This document shows positions 34,124 to 41,805 of a stretch of 47,348 bases of DNA, in pieces. Each line of letters starts with the position of its first letter. The stretch's first letter is position 1. Both the position numbers and the translations under genes were made by a program. This stretch comes from Rhodanobacteraceae bacterium (lineage in GTDB: Bacteria; Pseudomonadota; Gammaproteobacteria; Xanthomonadales; Rhodanobacteraceae): the NCBI GenBank assembly GCA_016790075.1, contig JAEUPP010000083.1, forward strand, positions 1-47,348, read 5' to 3'. A model generated the notes under the pieces. The model was not told the DNA's origin, searched no databases, and saw nothing but the letters and a program-made list of their open reading frames with translations.

Positions 34124-35620
34124 ATGGCGCAGAATCAAGCTCTCCAGGAAAAGCAAACTGCCTTTGCCGAAGGCGGCGATTTCGCCGCGCTGCTGCAGAA
34201 AGAGTTCAAGCCCAAGACCGACGAAGCCAAGGAAGCGGTGCAGATCGCGGTGCGCACGCTTGCCGAGCAGGCGCTGTCGAACACCGTCACGATCGGTCAC
34301 GACTCCTACAAGGCGATCGAAGCGATCATTGCCGAGATCGACCGCAAACTGTCGGAGCAGATCAACGCGATCATCCATCATGCCGACTACCAGCAGCTCG
34401 AAAGTGCCTGGCGTGGTCTGCACTATCTCGTCAACAACACCGAAGTTGACGAGATGCTCAAGATCAAGTTCATGCCCATTTCCAAGCGCGATCTGCATCG
34501 CACCTTGCGCCGCCACAAGGGCATAGGCTGGGATCAAAGCCCCATCTTCAAGAAAATCTACGAGGCGGAGTACGACCAGCTCGGTGGTGTGCCCTATGGC
34601 TGCATCGTCGGCGACTATCACTTCGATCATTCGCCGCCGGATGTCGAGCTGCTGACGGAAATGTCGAAGATTGCGGCCGCGTCGCATTGTCCGTTTATCG
34701 CGGGTGCGGCGCCTTCGACGATGCAAATGGAAACATGGCAGGAACTCGCGAATCCGCGTGACCTGACCAAGATCTTCGAGAACACCGAATATGTCGCCTG
34801 GCGCAGCCTGCGCAATTCGGAGGACTCGCGTTATCTGGGCCTTGCGATGCCACGTTTTCTGGCGCGTCTGCCCTACGGCGTGCGCACGAACCCGATCGAC
34901 GAATTCAATTTCGAGGAGTCGACCGATGGCGCCAATCACGGCGCCTATTGCTGGGCCAACTCGGCCTACGCGATGGCCGTGAACATCAACCGCTCGTTCA
35001 AGTACTACGGCTGGTGTACTTCGATCCGCGGCGTTGAGTCCGGCGGTGCGGTTGAAGGTCTGCCTACGCATACCTTCCCGTCCGACGACGGCGGCGTCGA
35101 CATGAAGTGTCCGACTGAAATCGCGATCTCCGATCGCCGCGAAGCCGAGCTGGCAAAAAACGGTTTCATGCCGCTGATTCACCGCAAGAACACCGATATT
35201 GCCGCGTTCATCGGCGCGCAGTCGCTGCAGAAGCCGGCCGAGTACTACGATCCGGACGCAACTGCCAACGCGAACCTTGCCGCGCGCCTGCCTTATCTGT
35301 TTGCGTGCTGCCGCTTTGCGCACTACCTGAAGTGCATAGTGCGCGACAAGATCGGTTCGTTCATGGAACGCGACGACATGGAGCGTTGGCTCAACGACTG
35401 GATCATGAACTACGTGGACGGTGATCCGGCCAATTCTTCACAGGAGACCAAGGCGAGCAAGCCGCTGGCGGCTGCCGAGGTCCAGGTGCAGGAGGTAGAG
35501 GGCAATCCGGGGTTCTATACCTCGAAGTTCTTCCTGCGTCCGCACTATCAGCTTGAAGGGCTGACCGTGTCGCTGCGCCTGGTTTCCAAACTTCCGTCCG
35601 TCAAGTCTGGCGGGCAGTGA
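34124..35620 (+). CDS. tssC: T6SS contractile sheath large subunit TssC
   Basis: The 498-residue sheath protein includes LEKEFKPKTDEAKEAV-like N-terminal helices, ISKRDLHRTLRRHKGIGWDQSPIFKKIYEAEYD-type core text, DYHFDHSPPDVELLTEMSKI and the ClpV-relevant C-terminal domain (NPGFYTSKFFLRPHYQLEG). The length is typical (about 495-500). A strong hairpin with a U-run follows 43 bp after the stop, upstream of hcp. Confidence 0.97.
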   Translation: MAQNQALQEKQTAFAEGGDFAALLQKEFKPKTDEAKEAVQIAVRTLAEQALSNTVTIGHDSYKAIEAIIAEIDRKLSEQINAIIHHADYQQLESAWRGLHYLVNNTEVDEMLKIKFMPISKRDLHRTLRRHKGIGWDQSPIFKKIYEAEYDQLGGVPYGCIVGDYHFDHSPPDVELLTEMSKIAAASHCPFIAGAAPSTMQMETWQELANPRDLTKIFENTEYVAWRSLRNSEDSRYLGLAMPRFLARLPYGVRTNPIDEFNFEESTDGANHGAYCWANSAYAMAVNINRSFKYYGWCTSIRGVESGGAVEGLPTHTFPSDDGGVDMKCPTEIAISDRREAELAKNGFMPLIHRKNTDIAAFIGAQSLQKPAEYYDPDATANANLAARLPYLFACCRFAHYLKCIVRDKIGSFMERDDMERWLNDWIMNYVDGDPANSSQETKASKPLAAAEVQVQEVEGNPGFYTSKFFLRPHYQLEGLTVSLRLVSKLPSVKSGGQ

Positions 35621-35662
35621 GGGCCGAGCACGATGATTGACCGGCGCTCGGCAGGACTGAAA

Positions 35663-35697
35663 CGGCAGCCCCTGGTGTAACTGCCGGTTCTTTTTTT
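35663..35697 (+). terminator. Rho-independent terminator between tssC and hcp
   Basis: CGGCAG (35663-35668) pairs with CTGCCG (35681-35686) around a 12-nt loop, and CTTTTTTT (35690-35697) follows. Only 24 bp remain to the hcp ATG, too few for a full promoter of hcp. It therefore either attenuates read-through or protects the processed hcp or tssC message. Confidence 0.7.
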
Positions 35698-35721
35698 CCA
35701 TCAAAGTTAAGGACTAAACGT

Positions 35722-36273
35722 ATGGCATCTCTCGGAATGGGCAACGTTCTCGCATCTCCGTCGCTGTCGGTCGATACCGCGCCCAAAGACTCGCAGCAGG
35801 ACTTCCACCTCAAGATTGCTGGTATCAGCGGTGAGTCGAAAGACTCCAAGCACAGCGGCGAAATCGACGTGCTGAGCTGGGGTTATGCCGTCAGCCAGTC
35901 GTCCTCCACCCACACGGGCGGCGGCGGCGGCGTTGGCAAGGCCAACTTCAGCGAGTTCGTGTTCACGCACTATGTGGACAAGGCAACTGCAAACCTCATG
36001 AAGTACTGCGCCAGCGGCAAGCACGTTACGGAAGTTGTGCTCGCCTGCAGCAAGGTGGGTGATGGCGCGCAGCAGTACATGACCGTGACGCTGAACGACG
36101 TGCTGATCACGCACGTGCGTCCGGTAGGCGCAACCAACAGCCCGCGCGTCATCGAAGAAGTCGGCATGTCCTACGCCAAGATCAAGGTCGAGGTGAAGGA
36201 GCAGAACGCCGACGGTTCGCTGGGTGCTGCTACGACGGGCGCCTGGGACGTCAAGCAGAACAAGGCGGCCTAA
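35722..36273 (+). CDS. hcp: T6SS inner-tube protein Hcp
   Basis: The 183-residue protein stacks as hexameric rings to form the T6SS inner tube and can carry cargo in the ring lumen. Typical pieces are DFHLKIAGISGESKDSKHSGEIDVLSWGY-type text (split by a Gly-rich loop GGGGG near 70), KANFSEFVFTHYVDKATANLMKYC and EVVLACSKVGDGAQQYMTVTL. It is longer than the 160-172 residues of the most common Hcp, mainly from the N-terminus and a C-terminal extension. AAGGA at 35709-35713 provides the ribosome site. A terminator-like hairpin precedes it. Confidence 0.97.
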   Translation: MASLGMGNVLASPSLSVDTAPKDSQQDFHLKIAGISGESKDSKHSGEIDVLSWGYAVSQSSSTHTGGGGGVGKANFSEFVFTHYVDKATANLMKYCASGKHVTEVVLACSKVGDGAQQYMTVTLNDVLITHVRPVGATNSPRVIEEVGMSYAKIKVEVKEQNADGSLGAATTGAWDVKQNKAA

Positions 36274-36280
36274 GCAACAC

Positions 36281-36306
36281 CGACGCTTGCCGCAGCGCCG
36301 GCGTCG
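36281..36306 (+). terminator. Weak hairpin after hcp
   Basis: CGACGC (36281-36286) pairs with GCGTCG (36301-36306) just after the hcp stop. No long U-run follows, so it may attenuate or stabilise the hcp message rather than end transcription. Confidence 0.35.
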
Positions 36307-36390
36307 AGTTGTCCTTTCCCGGTGCGGAGGCGGCGCAAGCCGTTCTCCGTCACCGGCGTTTCGTACTGAATCTGAGGGAATCTGCTACGC

Positions 36391-37218
36391 ATGGACGCCA
36401 CTCTGTCTGCCACGTTGCGTCGCGATCAGACCCTGGCCGAACAGCAGGCCGAGCTGGTTGCGAAAATTCGCTCCCGGCCCGACAGCCTGCCGCTGCGTGT
36501 GCACCTTGCACAACTGAGCATGCTGACCGGCAACTGGACGCGTGCGGTCGCGCAGCTGCAGACCGCGGCGACCCTGGCAGCTTCGGCGATTCCGATGGCG
36601 CAGATGTATCGCGAAGCGATCCGCTGCGAATTGCAGCGCGAAAAAGTATTCGCCGGCGAATTGCCACCGCAGACCATAGGTGAGCCTGAACCCTGGTTTG
36701 CGACGTTGAGCCAGTCGCTAGCCAGCCGTGGTCGTGACGACGCGCTCGCTGACGAACTCATGCAGCAGGCCTTTGATGGGGCGCCCGCAACGCCGTTTGT
36801 ACTCGACGGCACGCCGCTGGCGTGGCTGGCCGATGCCGATTCGCGCCTGGGCCCGGTCTGCGAAATCATTCTCAAGGGCCAGTACTACTGGCTGCCGTTT
36901 GATCATATCCAGCGGCTGGAGTTTGAGCCGCCCAGCGATCTGCGCGACCTGGTCTGGTTGCCGGGCCGGCTGACCTTGCGTAATGGCGGTCAGCACGTGG
37001 TACTGGTGCCTAGCCGCTACCCGCGCAGCTATGGCCAGTCCGATGAACGCCTGGTGCTCGGGTCATTGACGAGCTGGCAGCCGATCGGTGCCGAGGCTTA
37101 CGCGGGACTGGGCCAGCGTAGCTGGGTCAGCGATGTCGACGATCATGCCTTCCTCAGCGTGCGTTGCCTGGAGCGCGCCGCGGACACCGACGTCGACGAA
37201 GCGGTCACTGATGAGTAG
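36391..37218 (+). CDS. tagJ: T6SS accessory protein TagJ (ImpE/SciE)
   Basis: TagJ modulates ClpV action on the sheath in T6SS that contain it. The 275-residue product has an N-terminal TPR-like part (QAELVAKIRSRPDSLPLRVH, AQLQTAATLA), then the ImpE domain with PFVLDGTPLAWLADADSRLGPVCEII and the YYWLPFDHIQRLEFEPPSDLRDLVW block. The stop overlaps the tssE start by 8 bp, so the two are coupled. No residues are missing compared with the family's 265-280. Confidence 0.92.
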   Translation: MDATLSATLRRDQTLAEQQAELVAKIRSRPDSLPLRVHLAQLSMLTGNWTRAVAQLQTAATLAASAIPMAQMYREAIRCELQREKVFAGELPPQTIGEPEPWFATLSQSLASRGRDDALADELMQQAFDGAPATPFVLDGTPLAWLADADSRLGPVCEIILKGQYYWLPFDHIQRLEFEPPSDLRDLVWLPGRLTLRNGGQHVVLVPSRYPRSYGQSDERLVLGSLTSWQPIGAEAYAGLGQRSWVSDVDDHAFLSVRCLERAADTDVDEAVTDE

Positions 37219-37732
37219 CTCCAAGCCGCTGCAGGGTGCACGTTCGACCCGGCTGCTGCCGGTGCTGCTGGATCGCCTGACCGATCTTCATCCGGACAAT
37301 CGCAACGAGGCCCTGCACGAGCGCACCATGACCAAGGCGGTGTTTCGTCAGTCAGTGCTGCGGGACATTTCCTTCCTGCTCAATACCACGAACGCGGAAT
37401 CCGAGACGGACCTGAGCGGTGCTGACCAGGTACGCACTTCGGTGGTGAATTTCGGTGTGCCGGCGCTGTCCGGGCGCCATCTCATCGATGATGATCTCGA
37501 TGAAGTGCAGGCTGCGATCAAGGTCGCGATCCGCACGTTCGAGCCGCGTGTACTGCCAGAAAGCCTGGTTGTGAAAATCCTGCCGTCCGCCGACGGCTAC
37601 CGCACGCACAACCAGCTGACCATGGAAATTCGTGGCCAGCTCTGGTCCGAACCGTATCCGATTGATCTGCTGCTGCGTTCGCGCGTCGATCTGGAAAGCG
37701 GCCAGATCCTGCTAGAAGACCTGATGGGCTAG
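37211..37732 (+). CDS. tssE: T6SS baseplate protein TssE (gp25-like)
   Basis: The 173-residue wedge protein is homologous to phage T4 gp25. The core contains LLDRLTDLHPDN, VLRDISFLLNTTN, VNFGVPALSGRHL and the EIRGQLWSEPYPIDLLLRSRVD end. ATG 37211 lies 8 bp inside tagJ. It is followed by tssF after 4 bp. The length is normal. Confidence 0.95.
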   Translation: MSSSKPLQGARSTRLLPVLLDRLTDLHPDNRNEALHERTMTKAVFRQSVLRDISFLLNTTNAESETDLSGADQVRTSVVNFGVPALSGRHLIDDDLDEVQAAIKVAIRTFEPRVLPESLVVKILPSADGYRTHNQLTMEIRGQLWSEPYPIDLLLRSRVDLESGQILLEDLMG

Positions 37733-37736
37733 CGCC

Positions 37737-39614
37737 ATGGACCCGCGACTGGTCGGTTACTACAACACGGAGCTCAACTACCTGCGCGAGCTCGGCGCCG
37801 AATTTGCGGCGAACAACCCCAAGATCGCTGCGCGCCTGGGTATGCGCGACATTGAGGTCGCCGATCCGTATGTCGAGCGACTGCTCGAAGGTTTCAGCTT
37901 TCTGACGGCGCGCATCCAACTCAAGATGGACGCGGAGTTTCCGCGTTTTTCGCAGCGTCTGCTGGAAGTCATCTACCCGAACTACCTCGCGCCGACGCCG
38001 GCCATGTGCATCGTCCAGTTCACTCCGGGCGAAATGACCGGCAATCAGGGTGATTCCTTCCGGATCGAGCGCGGCGAACGCCTGCGAGCTCCCAGTCATG
38101 TCGAAGGGCAGTCCGGTTGCGAATTCCGCACCGCGCACGATGTGGATTTGTGGCCTTTGCGCGTTGCCAGTGCACGTTTTGAAGGCGTGCCGACGGACGT
38201 GCGCGTCAACCGGCTACGCCAGGACCGGCCGGTCAAGGCCAGCCTTCGTCTGAACTTCCAGTTCAATGCGCCGCTGAGCGGCAAGAGTCCGCCGCCTGAT
38301 CACATCTCCCTGCATCTGGCCGGTAGCCCGCATATCACCTCGCGACTGCACGAGCTGCTCTGCGGTCACGTGCTCGGTGTCTCGGTGCGTGCACGCACGA
38401 AGAAAACTGCGTCCGAATGGCGCCAGCTCGGTACCGGTGCGGTGCAGCCGGAAGGTTTCGACGATACCCAGGCGCTGCTGCCCTATAACGGGCGCGGCTT
38501 CCAGGGTTACCGGCTGTTGCATGAATACTTCGCCTTTCCCAGCCGCTATCACTTTGTCGCGCTCACCGGATTGCGAGCCGCACTGCAGGGAATAGAAGCG
38601 CTGGACGGGTTTGAAGTCAGCATCCTGCTGGACCAGGACGTCAGCGAACTCGAAACCGTTGTCGACGCAACGCATTTCCTGCTGTTCTGCTCGCCGGCAA
38701 TCAATCTGATATCGATGCGTTCCGACCGCATCCAGGTTGGTGACAGCCGCTACGAGCTGCATGTGGTACCGGACCGCACCCATCCGCTGAATTACGAGGT
38801 CTACAGCATCGAACAGGTCGAAGGTTTCGGTCGTGACAACGCGATCGAGGCGAAATTCCGGCCGTTCTACTCCTGCCTCGTTGGCGACAGAGGCAATCAC
38901 GGCACCTATTTCACGGTGCGGCGCGAGCCACGCCTGGCCTCGAGCACAGTGGCGCGCCACGGCGCACGCACGACCTATCTCGGTTCCGAAGTCTTCCTCT
39001 CGCTGGTGAATCAGCACGAAGCGCCCTACGGATCGGGCCTGCGCCAGCTCGGTGTGGAAATGACGGTGACGAATCGCGATCTTGCGATGCTAATGGCGGT
39101 TGGCGGCCAGCATGACCTGGTGCCGGTCGACTCGGTTCCGGTCAGTGGCGTGCGTGTGCTGCAGGGCCCGACGCGGCCAGTGCCGGCAGTACCCGAAGGC
39201 GAGATCAACTGGCGTCTGATCAGCCATCTCGGTCTCAACTACCAGACCTTGACCGACCTCAGCCCGGAGCAGGGCGCGCTTGCGCTGCGTGAACTGCTGA
39301 GTTTGTATACCGTACTCGGCGACGCTGCCGTGGCACGCCACGCCAATGCCGTGCTGCAGACCCGGCTTGCGCCGATCACGCGGCGTTTGCCTGGCTCGGG
39401 CCCGATCACCTTTGGCCGCGGCGTCGGCATCGACATCACGATCGACGAAAGCCACTTCGCCGGCACCAGTCCGTATCTGTTCGGTGCGGTGATGGAACAG
39501 TTTCTCGCGCGCCACGTGGCGCTGAACACGTTTACCGAAACCCGGCTGGTCAGCGCGCAGCGCGGCCAGCTCGGTCATTGGGCGCCCCGCTTCGGGCGGA
39601 GACCGGTCGCATGA
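37737..39614 (+). CDS. tssF: T6SS baseplate protein TssF
   Basis: The 625-residue protein begins MDPRLVGYYNTELNYLRELG, the family signature, and keeps the conserved DPYVERLLEGFSFLTARIQLKMD stretch, the central domains with SLNFQF-like strands and the C-terminal GVGIDITIDESHFAGTSPYL. It forms a TssF2-TssG wedge with TssK and TssE in the baseplate. It overlaps tssG by 4 bp (ATGA). Confidence 0.96.
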   Translation: MDPRLVGYYNTELNYLRELGAEFAANNPKIAARLGMRDIEVADPYVERLLEGFSFLTARIQLKMDAEFPRFSQRLLEVIYPNYLAPTPAMCIVQFTPGEMTGNQGDSFRIERGERLRAPSHVEGQSGCEFRTAHDVDLWPLRVASARFEGVPTDVRVNRLRQDRPVKASLRLNFQFNAPLSGKSPPPDHISLHLAGSPHITSRLHELLCGHVLGVSVRARTKKTASEWRQLGTGAVQPEGFDDTQALLPYNGRGFQGYRLLHEYFAFPSRYHFVALTGLRAALQGIEALDGFEVSILLDQDVSELETVVDATHFLLFCSPAINLISMRSDRIQVGDSRYELHVVPDRTHPLNYEVYSIEQVEGFGRDNAIEAKFRPFYSCLVGDRGNHGTYFTVRREPRLASSTVARHGARTTYLGSEVFLSLVNQHEAPYGSGLRQLGVEMTVTNRDLAMLMAVGGQHDLVPVDSVPVSGVRVLQGPTRPVPAVPEGEINWRLISHLGLNYQTLTDLSPEQGALALRELLSLYTVLGDAAVARHANAVLQTRLAPITRRLPGSGPITFGRGVGIDITIDESHFAGTSPYLFGAVMEQFLARHVALNTFTETRLVSAQRGQLGHWAPRFGRRPVA

Positions 39615-40693
39615 ATGCCGCGGAAAGACCGCGCGAAACGGCACTCACGCAGCAGCAGGCGCAGGAGATAGCGGCGCTGTGGCAGGCATTGGAACAGACG
39701 CCGCAGACCTATGATCTGTTCGCTCTGCTGCGCCGTATCGAGGCTTTGCATCCGCACTTGCCGCGGCTAGGCCGCGCGAAGCGGCCTTCCCAGGAGCCGC
39801 TGCGCATCGGTCAGGAACCCGCGCTCTACTTCGCTCCGTCGGCCATAGCCCGCTTGGAGCCGCCGCGGCTCAAGGGCGGCCCCAAGCTCGTGATCCATAG
39901 TTTTGGCCTATTCGGCCCCAACGGTCCCTTGCCGCTGGTAATGACGGAATACGCCTACGAGCGAGCGATCCACCATGGTGACCACACCCTGGTCAACTTC
40001 GCCGATATCTTTCATCACCGCCTCGCCCTGTTGTTCTACCGCGCCTGGGCCGATGCCCAGTCGACCGTCAGCCTGGACCGGCCGCAGGATGAAAAATTCA
40101 CGCGGCATGCGGCGAGCACGATAGCCTACGGACTCAGTGCAACGCGCCATCGCGATAGCGTGCCCGATCATGCCCGGCTCAATCATGCCGGCCATCTCGT
40201 GCGTCAGACGCGCAATGCGGAAGGACTCGCGCGCATACTCGCGAACTTCTTCCGTGTGCCCGCCGCCATCGAGGAATTCGTCGGCCGCTGGCTGCCTTTG
40301 CCGCGCGATCAGCGTTCGGCGCTAGGGGCCAATCGCGGCAGTTGCCTCGGCGTCGACCTCGTAGCCGGCAATGCGGTCTGGGATCGCCAGCACCGCTTCC
40401 GCATACGTTTAGGTCCCATGCCGCGCGCCTCGTACGAAGACCTGCTGCCTGTCGGCACCGGCCATAACCAGGTACTGGACTGGGTACGCACTTATATTGG
40501 TATAGAACTCGACTGGGATCTGCGCCTGGTATTGCGCCGTGTCGACGTGCCGCAGGCGCGCCTCGGTGGTGACACGCGGCTGGGCTGGACCACCTGGCTA
40601 GGCCGTGGTCTGCCGCGTGATCGCGATGACCTTGTGCTCGATCCCGAACGCATACGGCGCGAACGCACTGCGCCCGCCGCATCGGCCGCGTAA
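39611..40693 (+). CDS. tssG: T6SS baseplate protein TssG
   Basis: A 360-residue protein with DLFALLRRIEALHP, LRIGQEPALYFAPSAIA and the FGLFGPNGPLPLVMTEYAYERA motif, then the C-terminal GSCLGVDLVAGNAVWDRQHRFRI and LGWTTWLGR ends typical of TssG. The start at 39611 is selected by the ATGA overlap with tssF; a slightly longer frame exists upstream. The length agrees with relatives (about 330-360). Confidence 0.95.
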   Translation: MNAAERPRETALTQQQAQEIAALWQALEQTPQTYDLFALLRRIEALHPHLPRLGRAKRPSQEPLRIGQEPALYFAPSAIARLEPPRLKGGPKLVIHSFGLFGPNGPLPLVMTEYAYERAIHHGDHTLVNFADIFHHRLALLFYRAWADAQSTVSLDRPQDEKFTRHAASTIAYGLSATRHRDSVPDHARLNHAGHLVRQTRNAEGLARILANFFRVPAAIEEFVGRWLPLPRDQRSALGANRGSCLGVDLVAGNAVWDRQHRFRIRLGPMPRASYEDLLPVGTGHNQVLDWVRTYIGIELDWDLRLVLRRVDVPQARLGGDTRLGWTTWLGRGLPRDRDDLVLDPERIRRERTAPAASAA

Positions 40694-40743
40694 TCTGTAC
40701 CACCCTGGCTGTTTAGCCCGACTTGCACTACGGAATTCGACTC

Positions 40744-41790
40744 ATGATCAGGCCTGACTCGCGCACTTCGTCCCTCCCGTTCCGCCTCGCTGCCCTATGG
40801 ATCTTTGGCTGCTGCAGCATGCTGGCCAATGCGGCGCCGCCGCCCGATCCTTCGCTGGTGCAGGCGCTGGCCGGCATCTGGCAAGGCCAGACCATCAAGG
40901 TGACGCCGCTCAGCGATGCGTTTACGCGTGATCCTTCGGTCGATCCGCCGCGATATACCGTGCCGGTCAAGGATGCACCCGCCTACATCACGGTCGATGC
41001 TGAGCACGCAGAAATCGAATTCGGCCGCAAGACATTCGGCGCCAATGAATCGCCCTGGGGCCCGTTTCCGCTGCTCAACACCGATGACGCGGAACTGCTT
41101 GAAGTCACCCTGCCGAAAAAACGCTATCTCGTGCTCTCAGGTATCGGTGCTGGCCTGTACGGGATAGGCGACTGGCAGCGATTCAGTTTCCTGCATGTCA
41201 TCGACGCCAGTGTGCGCGGCGCGCCGGTCCACTATCCGCTGTTTTCCGAAGCCGGTTTGCGCGACAAGGTCATAGGCCGGCTACCTAACTCGAACGTGCT
41301 GAATTTCGCCCGCCTCGTGCCCTCGCGCTGGGCGTCGAATACGCAGATCAACAGCTACGAGGTACTGCTTTATTCGCTGCTGCCGCGTGGGCCCGAGCGG
41401 GTCATAGGCGATGACGGCCGCCCGCTGGCCTATTCGCTGGCGCGCGAGGATGTGAATGCACCCTGGGTACTCACACGCACGCCGGCGACACCGGTCGCCA
41501 ACATACGCGATGACGCCAAGCGCGCATTCAGTGCGCCGCCGATGAAGAGTGTGTCGGCGGCCTCGCCGGAGATCGCCGTGCCCGCGGGCGACAGCGCAGA
41601 GGCCACTGCAGCCGCGAAGCCGGCGGAAGACCCTGCCGCAGCCAAGAAAAAAGCGCGCAAGGAAAAGAACGACGCGCGCAAGAAAGAGGTCAAGGACGCC
41701 GCCGCCGAGGCGGCCAAGGACACAGCAAAGGATGCGGCCAGCGAAGCCGCCGCCGAAGCCGCGAAGAAAGCCATACCCTCCATCCGGTGA
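40744..41790 (+). CDS. Exported T6SS-locus protein of unknown function
   Basis: A 348-residue protein from ATG 40744; an in-frame TTG upstream (40723) is possible. A signal peptide (PFRLAALWIFGCCSMLANA) precedes APPPD. The mature core of about 220 residues is a beta-rich domain with YITVDAEHAEIEFGRKTFGAN, LPKKRYLVLSGIGAGLYGIGDW and INSYEVLLYSLLPRGPERV. It ends in an Ala/Lys/Glu tail (about 60 residues, helical, low-complexity). I do not recognise the family. Between tssG and clpV most T6SS have no gene, so it is probably a lineage-specific periplasmic accessory factor. Its gene ends 15 bp before the tssH start. Confidence 0.8.
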   Translation: MIRPDSRTSSLPFRLAALWIFGCCSMLANAAPPPDPSLVQALAGIWQGQTIKVTPLSDAFTRDPSVDPPRYTVPVKDAPAYITVDAEHAEIEFGRKTFGANESPWGPFPLLNTDDAELLEVTLPKKRYLVLSGIGAGLYGIGDWQRFSFLHVIDASVRGAPVHYPLFSEAGLRDKVIGRLPNSNVLNFARLVPSRWASNTQINSYEVLLYSLLPRGPERVIGDDGRPLAYSLAREDVNAPWVLTRTPATPVANIRDDAKRAFSAPPMKSVSAASPEIAVPAGDSAEATAAAKPAEDPAAAKKKARKEKNDARKKEVKDAAAEAAKDTAKDAASEAAAEAAKKAIPSIR

Positions 41791-41805
41791 AGGAACACCC
41801 GCCCC

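Noticed and set aside
34118-35323. Minus-strand frame opposite tssC
   Set aside because: Shadow of tssC; rich in Arg, His and Val as expected for antisense reading.
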